A stretch of DNA of 9,647 nucleotides, from the NCBI GenBank assembly GCA_012963185.1, contig DTWD01000608.1, forward strand, positions 1-9,647. Reading direction: 5' to 3'. How positions within the stretch are numbered: the first letter of the stretch is position 1; each line of letters begins with the position of its first letter. Below are positions 1 to 6,462 of the stretch, in pieces. Origin of the DNA: Acidobacteriota bacterium (lineage in GTDB: Bacteria > Acidobacteriota > Vicinamibacteria > Vicinamibacterales > UBA8438). The notes beneath the pieces are model-generated. The model was not told the origin of the DNA. It worked only from the letters and a program-made list of their open reading frames with translations, and did not search any database. Position numbers and translations under genes: made by a program.

Positions 1-1405
1 ACAGGATGCCCATGAAGCGATCCATCCGACCTCGACTGCATATGACCCAGAAACTGTTCGACCGCACTTAAGCAATGACCAGTACTTCCTCTACCACTTG
101 ATTTGGAATCGATTCGTTGCATCACAAATGCCGCCAGCGACTTTCGATGACACCACTGTGGATGTCACTGCCGGCGACTACCTATTCCGCGCCAAGGGAT
201 CGGTGCCGAAATTTAGTGGCTGGATGGCTGTTTATGAAAAAGATGCTCCGCAAGGAGATAAGGAGAAGGTTGAGCCGTCACTGGAAACAGAGTCTCGTGA
301 CGGAGGTGGATTGTTGCCAACCCTTCGTGAGGGTAACGTACTCACGGTTAATAAATTGATTCCAGAGCAGAAGTTTACGCAGCCCCCCCCGCGGTTTACA
401 GAGGCAACACTCGTTAAGGAACTTGAAGAGAATGGAATCGGTCGTCCGAGCACGTATGCGTCGATTATTGGAAAAGTCCAGGAGCGCGACTACGTCTTTA
501 AGATTGACGGGCGTTTGAAACCACGCCGACTCGGTCGGGTTGTGACAGGTCTCTTGATAGAGAACTATGCCGCGATCGTCCAGGTCGACTACACGCGAGA
601 AATGGAAGTAAAACTCGACAATATCGAAAACGGTGCTGACGAATACGCCAATGTCTTGACGAATTTCTACGAGCCTCTGGTTAAGGATATTGAGCGAGTG
701 AAGGAAGAGATGAGGGACATTCGGGGAGGAGTGCCGACAGGTGGCAAGTGTCCTGATTGCAACAAGGTGTTGCTCGAAAAACCAGGCAAATTCGGCATGT
801 TTCTGGCTTGTAGCGGCTACCCAGAATGTAGCTACACAGGCGAAATTGAAAATGAAAAAGAGCTAGCAGATGAGGCTGAGAAGGAGCCGTGTGAGAATTG
901 CGGGAAGCCGATGGTGCTGAAGCGCGGCCAGTGGGGACCGTTTTTTGCTTGCACGGCGTACCCGAAATGCAAGACCACTCGTAAAGTGATTTCCAGTTCG
1001 GGTGGATTGTCGGCAGCAAAACCCGATCAACCTCTCGAGGAAAAATGTCCAAAGTGTGAATCCCACCTAGTGATTAAGCAGGGGAAATTTGGTGAGTTTA
1101 CCGCCTGTAGTAGTTATCCGAAGTGCCGGTATATCAAACTGAAGACGATTGGGATTGCCTGCCCAGTTGATGGCGGAGATATTGTCGAGCGCAAGTCGAA
1201 ACGAAACCGAGTATTTTATGGGTGTGCCAACTATCCGGATTGTGACTTCACGGTCTGGAATAAACCGTTCGACGAGTCATGTCCGCAGTGCAAAGCTCCA
1301 TTTCTTATAGAGAAAGTGACAAAACGTTGGGGGCGTCAGCTGCTTTGCCACAAGGATGACTGCGACTACGTTCGTAATGAAGAGCTCGCTGCTGTCGGTT
1401 CCTAG
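1..1405 (+). CDS. topA: DNA topoisomerase I (type IA), C-terminal part, 5' end outside window
   Basis: Type IA topoisomerase, which relaxes negative supercoils by single-strand passage. The reading frame is open from base 2 and no start is visible, so the gene begins upstream; an ATG at 98 is internal. The 467 visible codons begin with QDAHEAIHPTS, the conserved segment just after the catalytic tyrosine (the YMRTDS region in E. coli), so the active-site Tyr and the Toprim domain lie outside the window. The core continues with LIWNRFVASQM, an FTQPPPRFTEATLVKELE segment and GIGRPSTYASI, all diagnostic of the family. The tail carries five zinc-ribbon repeats whose first Cys codons start at 749, 890, 1046, 1160 and 1280. 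Four have CxxC plus two later Cys; the fourth reads CPVD, with Asp replacing the second Cys. E. coli TopA has fewer canonical fingers. The TAG stop lies three bases before trmFO, so co-transcription is likely. Identity is very sure. Confidence 0.97.
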   Translation, partial: QDAHEAIHPTSTAYDPETVRPHLSNDQYFLYHLIWNRFVASQMPPATFDDTTVDVTAGDYLFRAKGSVPKFSGWMAVYEKDAPQGDKEKVEPSLETESRDGGGLLPTLREGNVLTVNKLIPEQKFTQPPPRFTEATLVKELEENGIGRPSTYASIIGKVQERDYVFKIDGRLKPRRLGRVVTGLLIENYAAIVQVDYTREMEVKLDNIENGADEYANVLTNFYEPLVKDIERVKEEMRDIRGGVPTGGKCPDCNKVLLEKPGKFGMFLACSGYPECSYTGEIENEKELADEAEKEPCENCGKPMVLKRGQWGPFFACTAYPKCKTTRKVISSSGGLSAAKPDQPLEEKCPKCESHLVIKQGKFGEFTACSSYPKCRYIKLKTIGIACPVDGGDIVERKSKRNRVFYGCANYPDCDFTVWNKPFDESCPQCKAPFLIEKVTKRWGRQLLCHKDDCDYVRNEELAAVGS

Positions 1406-1408
1406 TTA

Positions 1409-2806
1409 ATGATTCGGATCATCGGTGGTGGATTAGCAGGGACTGAAGCAGCATGGCAGGTGGCCAGACGCGGTGTTCCCGTTCGCCTTCATGAAATGCG
1501 TCCCACCCGCTCAACAGCCGCGCATCGCACAGACCGGTTGGCCGAGTTGGTGTGTAGTAACTCCTTTCGTGGTGACAAGCTTGAGAATGCCGTTGGACTC
1601 CTCAAGGAAGAGATGCGACAGCTTAATTCCTTGGTTATGCGCGTGGCTGATGCAACGCGAGTCCCGGCTGGAGGAGCGCTTGCCGTTGATCGCGAGCGAT
1701 TCGCAGAAGAGGTCACAGTGGCTCTTGAGGCGGAGCCACTGATTGAGATCATCCGGGAAGAGGTCACTTCGATTCCTGTTTCTGAAGGATTAACGCGACC
1801 GCTAATCATTGCAACAGGTCCACTGACTTCTGAGACATTGTCTTCGGCGGTCACAGCTTTTGTGGGTCGTGATCAGTTGTATTTTTTTGATGCGATCAGT
1901 CCGATAGTGTTGGCCGACTCGGTGAATTACGAGAAGGTATTTAGAGCATCACGGCGTATTCGATCAAAGCGGACATCGATGGATTCTTCTGGGCGTGCGT
2001 GCGCCAGTGATACCGAGGACGGTGACTATTTAAACTGCCCAATGAGTCCTGAGAATTATCGATGTTTTTATGACGCATTGAGTAGTGCGGAGAGAGCCGA
2101 GGTGCATGATTTTGATCGCACGCCGTTTTTTGAGGGATGCCTGCCGATTGAAGTTATGGCACATCGCGGTGTCGATACTCTGCGTTTTGGACCAATGAAA
2201 CCTGTAGGGCTGATCGATCCCAAAACAGGCCAGCAGCCGTATGCGGTGGTTCAACTTCGTCAAGATAACCTCGCGGCTGATCACTTTAGTTTGGTTGGTT
2301 TTCAAACGCAGATTAAATGGTCAGAACAGCGCCGTGTGCTTCGACTTATTCCGGGTCTTGAGGAGGCAGAGTTTGTGCGGCTCGGGATGATTCATCGCAA
2401 TACATATATCAATGCGCCGACAGTGCTGATGCCGACTTGGCAGACACGGAACAGGCCGGATGTGTTTTTTGCCGGTCAACTCTCTGGTGTTGAGGGCTAT
2501 GTGGAGTCTGCAGCGTCTGGGCTGATGGCTGGTATCAATGCGGCGGCGCTCGTTCAGGGCAAGGAACCTCTTACGTTTCCGCGGACAACAGCGATGGGGG
2601 CGTTGGCACATTACGTGTCGCACGCTGACCCCGTGAACTATCAGCCGACGAATATCTCGTATGGTCTCATTCCGTCACTGGATGAGCCAGTGCGAGGTCG
2701 TCAAGCCCGTCGACAAGCTTTGGCGAGACGAGCGCTAGCGGACTTGAAAGTGACAGGTCAGGTGGCGGAGGATAGAGATGGAACAATATCTGCCAAGATT
2801 TCTTGA
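1409..2806 (+). CDS. trmFO: Methylenetetrahydrofolate--tRNA-(uracil-54-C5)-methyltransferase TrmFO
   Basis: Cytosolic FAD-dependent enzyme that makes 5-methyluridine (ribothymidine) at position 54 of the tRNA T-loop, taking the carbon from 5,10-methylenetetrahydrofolate. The 465-residue protein starts with the dinucleotide-binding motif GGGLAGTEAAW (residues 6-16). It has VCSNSFR with Cys49 and YLNCPM with Cys210, which match the two catalytic cysteines (53 and 226 in B. subtilis). It also has HRNTYINAP (329-337) and AGQLSGVEGYVESAA (from 355), the C-terminal flavin-binding signature. The ATG lies three bases after the topA stop with no clear Shine-Dalgarno, so reinitiation or coupling is likely. 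It is somewhat longer than the usual 435-450 residues, partly from a charged stretch at 183-206 just before Cys210. The 3' end overlaps xerC by 29 bases. Sold as gid in older annotations; not a glucose-inhibited division protein. Confidence 0.97.
   Translation: MIRIIGGGLAGTEAAWQVARRGVPVRLHEMRPTRSTAAHRTDRLAELVCSNSFRGDKLENAVGLLKEEMRQLNSLVMRVADATRVPAGGALAVDRERFAEEVTVALEAEPLIEIIREEVTSIPVSEGLTRPLIIATGPLTSETLSSAVTAFVGRDQLYFFDAISPIVLADSVNYEKVFRASRRIRSKRTSMDSSGRACASDTEDGDYLNCPMSPENYRCFYDALSSAERAEVHDFDRTPFFEGCLPIEVMAHRGVDTLRFGPMKPVGLIDPKTGQQPYAVVQLRQDNLAADHFSLVGFQTQIKWSEQRRVLRLIPGLEEAEFVRLGMIHRNTYINAPTVLMPTWQTRNRPDVFFAGQLSGVEGYVESAASGLMAGINAAALVQGKEPLTFPRTTAMGALAHYVSHADPVNYQPTNISYGLIPSLDEPVRGRQARRQALARRALADLKVTGQVAEDRDGTISAKIS
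2767..2772 (+). promoter_or_regulatory. Shine-Dalgarno for xerC inside the trmFO coding region
   Basis: GGAGGA ends five bases before the xerC ATG at 2778. It is the strongest ribosome binding site seen in the window and lies within the last codons of trmFO. It supports the choice of 2778 as start and lets XerC be translated independently of trmFO termination, despite the 29-base overlap. Confidence 0.7.
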
Positions 2807-3710
2807 ATTCCTGAAACTGAATCGTAATGTTTCGCATCATACGTTGCGTGCCTATCGCAGCGACCTGTGGCAGTTTGTTGAGTTTTCCAAAGAACGAGTT
2901 GGACGACCCATAACGACAGATGATTTCGACCACCGCTTGGTTCGTAGTTTTCTTGCCAACCTGTATGAAAATGGCCATTCTCGCGCTTCGTCGGCCAGGA
3001 AGTTGGCGTCAGTTCGATCCTTTGCACGGTATCTCCGCAATGAAGGACACCTAGAACGCGATTTTGGCGGCTTGGTATCCACACCGAAGCTTGCGCGTAG
3101 GATGCCGACACACCTTGACCCGGATGAAATATCCGTACTTCTTGAGTCGCCGGATTTAGACACACCGCTCGGTCGAAGAGATCGCGCTATTCTCGAACTG
3201 TTCTATGCATCCGGTTTGCGTTTGAGTGAGCTTGTCAGTCTGGATCTTGGTGATGTCAACTTACGAGACCAGCTTGTCCGGGTGTTGGGGAAAGGTGGCA
3301 AGGAGCGAGTTATTCCTTTTAACCAGAGCGCTAGTGATGCCATTCGTTCATATCTCAAGGATCATCGTGTTCTCGTTAACTCGAGTAATGAAACATTGGG
3401 TCAGGCGTGTCATCCTCGAACCACTGTTGTTTCCATGCCGTTGTTTGTGAATTACAGAGGAGGGCGATTGTCGAGTCGAAGCGTAGATCGTTTGGTTCGC
3501 AAGTATGCTGTGCAGTCAAGCGCTAGGCTGGGCATTAGTCCGCACGCTCTCAGGCATTCGTTTGCCACACACTTGCTTGAACGCGGCGCAGATTTGAGGG
3601 CAATTCAGGAATTACTTGGGCACGCACGTGTTAGCACGACACAACGGTACACGCATGTAAACGCGGCGCAGATTACGGCTCTCTATCGGAGGACCCATCC
3701 GCGGGCGTAA
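2778..3710 (+). CDS. xerC: Site-specific tyrosine recombinase XerC
   Basis: Tyrosine recombinase that, with XerD, resolves chromosome dimers at dif during division. The 310-residue protein has the N-terminal SAM-like core-binding domain (roughly 1-90, with LNRNVSHHTLRAYRSDL) and a C-terminal catalytic domain. The full active site is visible: Arg148 (SGLRLSE), Lys172 (GKGGKER), His256 and Arg259 (HALRH), His282 (LLGHARV) and nucleophile Tyr291 (RYTHV). Arg148 and Lys172 fall at the same numbers as in E. coli XerC. The later residues are shifted by about 16, showing an insertion between Lys172 and His256. Location directly after topA and trmFO matches codV of Bacillus, which supports a housekeeping XerC rather than a phage or integron integrase. 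The ATG is fixed by the upstream GGAGGA. The stop is seven bases from the stop of the convergent ABC-F gene. Confidence 0.93.
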   Translation: MEQYLPRFLEFLKLNRNVSHHTLRAYRSDLWQFVEFSKERVGRPITTDDFDHRLVRSFLANLYENGHSRASSARKLASVRSFARYLRNEGHLERDFGGLVSTPKLARRMPTHLDPDEISVLLESPDLDTPLGRRDRAILELFYASGLRLSELVSLDLGDVNLRDQLVRVLGKGGKERVIPFNQSASDAIRSYLKDHRVLVNSSNETLGQACHPRTTVVSMPLFVNYRGGRLSSRSVDRLVRKYAVQSSARLGISPHALRHSFATHLLERGADLRAIQELLGHARVSTTQRYTHVNAAQITALYRRTHPRA

Positions 3711-3717
3711 GGTGCAT

Positions 3718-5700
3718 TTAGGCCTTGGCGGTGCCTTTGATTGAGTTGGTCTCGTTTACAGGTTCTGATTCCAGTGCCTCCCACTGATTCATCAGGTCGC
3801 CTACCTTCCACATTAAAGTTTGATGCTGCTTAATAGTGTCTTCTGCCGCAGCCTTGTCGATGTAGAAGTCTGGGTGTGATATTTTGGCTTCCAATGCGTG
3901 GATATTGTTTTCGCAGTCGGCGATACGTTTTTCTAGTTCAGTAATGCGTTTCTGTCTTGCTTCGATTATTCGTTTTAGCCGGCGTGACTCAGTTTGGTCG
4001 CCTTTGTGGATAGCTGTCCGGTTGGGTTTGTCAGGGCGATTAGTAGGCGGCGAGACTTTATTGGGTTTCCGTTTTGACGGAGACGCCTGTTCAAGTTGTT
4101 GAGCTTTACTCCATCGAAATTCTTCATATGTTCCAGGATACATAACAGTGTTGCCATTTCCGACTTCGATGATTTTTGTGGCGAGGCGATCGACAAAATA
4201 GCGGTCGTGAGACACGAAAATCAACGTCCCTCCGTAGTCGGTGAGAGCTCCAAGAAGTACATTCGTAGAGTCAATATCTAGATGATTTGTGGGCTCGTCG
4301 AGGAGTAATGTGTTGGATGGTCGAAGCAACATCCGTGCAACGGCTAAGCGAGTACGTTCGCCTCCTGAGAGTACTTTGACGCGTTTGTGTACGTCATCTT
4401 CGGTAAAGAGAAACCCTCCCAGGATGTTTCGAATGGATGGCACCATGTTGATAGGAGATCCTGAAGCCAGTGTTTCATACACAGTCAACTTTGGGTTGAG
4501 AGTGCTCGCTTCATCTTGCGCAAAGTACTGCTGCACAACGTTGTGCCCTTCCGTTCGTGTGCCGTCATCCGGAGCTTCGACACCAGAGAGTATGCGCATC
4601 AAGGTCGATTTTCCTGCTCCATTTGGACCAACGATTGCCACGCGGTCGCCGCGGGCAATGCTGACATTTGCTTGTTCAAAGACACGAATGCTGCCATATT
4701 TCTTGTTGATATCACTCAGTTCCATTACGCTGCGACCGCTCTTGATACTGCTAGGAAACTTAAAGTGCACACGTTTCCGGTCAGGCAGCATTTCAATGGG
4801 TGTGATTTTTTCAAGCATTTTTATTCGGCTTTGAACCTGTTTTGCTTTTGTCGCTTGATATCGAAACCGATCAATAAACATCTGCATGCGGGCAACATCT
4901 TCGTCTTGCCGACGTTTCGTTTCTCTGAGGCGAGTGATGCGCTCATCACGCTCGACAAGGTAATTGCTGTAGGTGCCAGGGTAGGTAGTTAATGTGCCCA
5001 TGCCAACGTCGGCGATTGCGGTAACTACGCTATCGAGAAAAAACCGATCGTGTGAGACAAGAACAATGGCGTGTGGGTAGCTAACTAGAAACTCTTCCAG
5101 CCAATTCCGAGCTTCGAGGTCAAGATGATTCGTCGGTTCATCAAGAAGTAATAATCGTGGACGTTGAAGGAGGAGTTTGGCGAGTGCAATTCGCATTTGC
5201 CATCCTCCTGAGAAATGTTCGGTCGGTCTTGTCAGATCTTCTGGTGAAAACCCGAGTCCTTTTAGGACGACGTTAACTTTTGCTTCGATGCTATATCCAT
5301 CTTGATCTTGGAATGTGTGCTGGACTTCACTGTAGCGAGCGAGTGCGGCATCATGTTCGTCCGCTGGCAAATCACTATCCGCCAGCCGGTGCTCTAAACT
5401 GACCATTTCGCGTTGAAGTGAAAGTAAGAAATCGAATGCTCTGCTGGCTTCTTCATACAGAGTATGCCCGGCATGCTCCAGACCATCCTGGGGAAGATAT
5501 CCGACAGTAATGTCAGTCGCGCGAGCAATCGAGCCGCCATCAGGCTCCACATCACCTGCCATCATTTTTAGTAGCGTCGTTTTGCCGGCGCCATTTGCTC
5601 CGCAGAGCCCGACTCGGTTACCCGATTGGATATGCCATGAAACCTTGTCGAATAAGGTTCGTCCGCCGAATGATTTATGTAGTCCAGAGAGCTGAATCAC
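3718..5700 (-). CDS. ABC-F family ATPase (YheS/YdiF-like translation factor)
   Basis: Soluble protein with two ATP-binding cassettes and no membrane segments, 660 residues. Cassette 1 has Walker A GANGAGKTT (34-42), signature FSGGW (163-167), Walker B LLLLDEPTNHLD (183-194) and switch His in VSHDR (215-219). Cassette 2 has GPNGAGKST (358-366), LSGGE (444-448), LLLDEPTNHLD (465-475) and a second VSHDR. Between them lies a helical linker with FIDRFRYQATKAKQ followed by SRIKMLEK (about 275-298), the P-site tRNA interaction motif typical of YheS/YdiF members. The C-terminus has a basic, Pro-rich linker and then a charged coiled coil (about 573-650). ABC-F proteins bind the ribosomal E site and act on stalled or slow translation; some give antibiotic resistance, but nothing here indicates that. 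The start is GTG, with an in-frame stop shortly upstream and no Shine-Dalgarno. Family very sure, exact role unknown. Confidence 0.95.
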   Translation of the reverse strand: MIQLSGLHKSFGGRTLFDKVSWHIQSGNRVGLCGANGAGKTTLLKMMAGDVEPDGGSIARATDITVGYLPQDGLEHAGHTLYEEASRAFDFLLSLQREMVSLEHRLADSDLPADEHDAALARYSEVQHTFQDQDGYSIEAKVNVVLKGLGFSPEDLTRPTEHFSGGWQMRIALAKLLLQRPRLLLLDEPTNHLDLEARNWLEEFLVSYPHAIVLVSHDRFFLDSVVTAIADVGMGTLTTYPGTYSNYLVERDERITRLRETKRRQDEDVARMQMFIDRFRYQATKAKQVQSRIKMLEKITPIEMLPDRKRVHFKFPSSIKSGRSVMELSDINKKYGSIRVFEQANVSIARGDRVAIVGPNGAGKSTLMRILSGVEAPDDGTRTEGHNVVQQYFAQDEASTLNPKLTVYETLASGSPINMVPSIRNILGGFLFTEDDVHKRVKVLSGGERTRLAVARMLLRPSNTLLLDEPTNHLDIDSTNVLLGALTDYGGTLIFVSHDRYFVDRLATKIIEVGNGNTVMYPGTYEEFRWSKAQQLEQASPSKRKPNKVSPPTNRPDKPNRTAIHKGDQTESRRLKRIIEARQKRITELEKRIADCENNIHALEAKISHPDFYIDKAAAEDTIKQHQTLMWKVGDLMNQWEALESEPVNETNSIKGTAKA

Positions 5701-5709
5701 AGAACGATC

Positions 5710-5715
5710 ACTATA
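5710..5715 (-). promoter_or_regulatory. Candidate -10 element for the ABC-F gene
   Basis: On the minus strand this reads TATAGT, one base off the TATAAT consensus. A start site about seven bases downstream would fall near 5703, only a few bases before the GTG at 5700, giving a leaderless or nearly leaderless mRNA. This agrees with the missing Shine-Dalgarno. No good -35 hexamer lies at the expected spacing, so confidence is low. Confidence 0.3.
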
Positions 5716-5862
5716 TCGTGCTCAAGAAGTTGCTGCTGCGGTGCGTAATGTAGTTGTCGCAGGTGGAGAATAGCTTTTGATTTATCAGGGATTGAATGCA
5801 TGTTTTGGTTGGATTAACGCTGGGTGATCTGAACTAATAGTAGTACAGACTGTCACGTAGGC

Positions 5863-5868
5863 TACAAT
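5863..5868 (+). promoter_or_regulatory. Candidate -10 element for the lipoprotein-permease-hslVU operon
   Basis: TACAAT, one base off TATAAT, ends six bases before the lipoprotein ATG at 5875. The predicted transcription start therefore falls at or next to the ATG, which would make the message leaderless and fits the lack of a Shine-Dalgarno. No clear TTGACA-like -35 lies 16-18 bases upstream, so activation by a regulator or a chance match are both possible. Confidence 0.35.
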
Positions 5869-5874
5869 CGCCAA

Positions 5875-6462
5875 ATGCAATTTTTTCGTCGTTGGCGAGA
5901 GGGACTTTTATTTATAACGTTGGCCGCCTTTGTCGCAATTAGCGGTGGTTGCGCTGCACCTCTTGATGCGAAGAATGGGCTTTCTGTTACGCGTATCACT
6001 ACGGGCTGGCTTGACGCCGGACTTGATAATCTCGGTCGAAACAAGCTTGTGCCAACGATTGAATTCAGTTTGAAGAATATTTCTGATGATCAAATAGGGT
6101 TACTTCAGTTGAATGGTGTTTTTCGGAGATGTGAAGCGGTCTACGCAGGCCAAGACGCTCCGGATAATACCGTTTCGCCAGCTGATCCTGAGGCCGGTAC
6201 GTGTTCGGGCGAAGTACAGGAGTGGGGAAGTTTGTTGGTCCGCGCTGTGCCTCGGCAAGGTATTGGTCCCGGCGAAGAAGTTGGGCCATTTACCATGGTG
6301 AATAAACTTGGCTATACCGGTGATCCACCACAGGGCGTTGCGGAGATGTTGCAGCATCGAAGTTTCGTGGATGTGAAGCTTGAACTCCAAGCCAAACACC
6401 GTGCTGAGCAGTGGCAGACTGTCGCTGAGTTTTCGATCGATCGGCAACTTCTGACGCAGTGA
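5875..6462 (+). CDS. Putative exported lipoprotein of unknown function
   Basis: Not recognised as a named family. The 195-residue protein has a basic N-terminus (FRRWRE), a hydrophobic stretch (about 11-22) and SGGC with Cys26, a plausible but not perfect lipobox (Ser rather than Leu at -3). Ala follows the Cys, which under the E. coli rule would favour the outer membrane. The mature part looks beta-rich, with a segment PTIEFSLKNISDDQ (60-73) that resembles the strand-turn pattern of small Ig-like or FxLYD-type extracellular domains; this is inference from appearance only. Two further cysteines (86 and 110) could pair. It leads a likely operon: its stop overlaps the permease start in GTGA. 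The start was chosen as the only ATG ahead of the signal sequence. A role linked to envelope or transport is possible but not shown. Confidence 0.8.
   Translation: MQFFRRWREGLLFITLAAFVAISGGCAAPLDAKNGLSVTRITTGWLDAGLDNLGRNKLVPTIEFSLKNISDDQIGLLQLNGVFRRCEAVYAGQDAPDNTVSPADPEAGTCSGEVQEWGSLLVRAVPRQGIGPGEEVGPFTMVNKLGYTGDPPQGVAEMLQHRSFVDVKLELQAKHRAEQWQTVAEFSIDRQLLTQ

Larger units (their letters stand above)
5701..5874. other. Divergent intergenic spacer between the ABC-F gene and the lipoprotein operon
   Basis: This 174-base stretch is the only real non-coding gap in the window and must hold the promoters for both the minus-strand ABC-F gene and the plus-strand lipoprotein-permease-hslVU block. No small ORF, tRNA, riboswitch-like fold or long repeat is apparent. 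Short dyads are present: CACTATATCGTG (5709-5720, five of six pairs match), ACAG-A-CTGT (5845-5853) and GTAG-G-CTAC (5857-5865). Neither start codon has a Shine-Dalgarno sequence in front of it. Confidence 0.7.

Noticed and set aside
98..100. ATG at 98 as the start of topA
   Set aside because: The frame is open to the window edge, and the upstream codons encode the conserved QDAHEAIHPTS motif, so this Met is internal.
383..390. Run of eight C in topA as a possible phase-variation tract
   Set aside because: It encodes the conserved QPPPRF segment of the topoisomerase in frame. TopA is essential, so slippage switching is unlikely and the run is short.
2778..3710. Integrase of a mobile element
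   Set aside because: It sits in the conserved topA-trmFO-xerC order, with catalytic spacing like XerC. No attachment site, tRNA gene or cargo is seen.
3719..3740. Possible terminator hairpin (AGGC/GCCT) at the xerC-ABC-F junction
   Set aside because: The stem is only three to four pairs with a poor T-run and lies inside the ABC-F coding sequence. It is too weak to call.
4289..4992. Two long plus-strand reading frames (181 and 158 codons) inside the ABC-F gene
   Set aside because: They lie opposite strongly conserved ABC cassette motifs in the other strand, have no family resemblance, no ribosome binding site, and are shadows of the real gene.
3718..5700. Antibiotic-resistance ABC-F (Vga, Msr or OptrA type)
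   Set aside because: The linker motif and the long C-terminal coiled coil match the housekeeping YheS/YdiF type, and no mobile element or resistance context is present.
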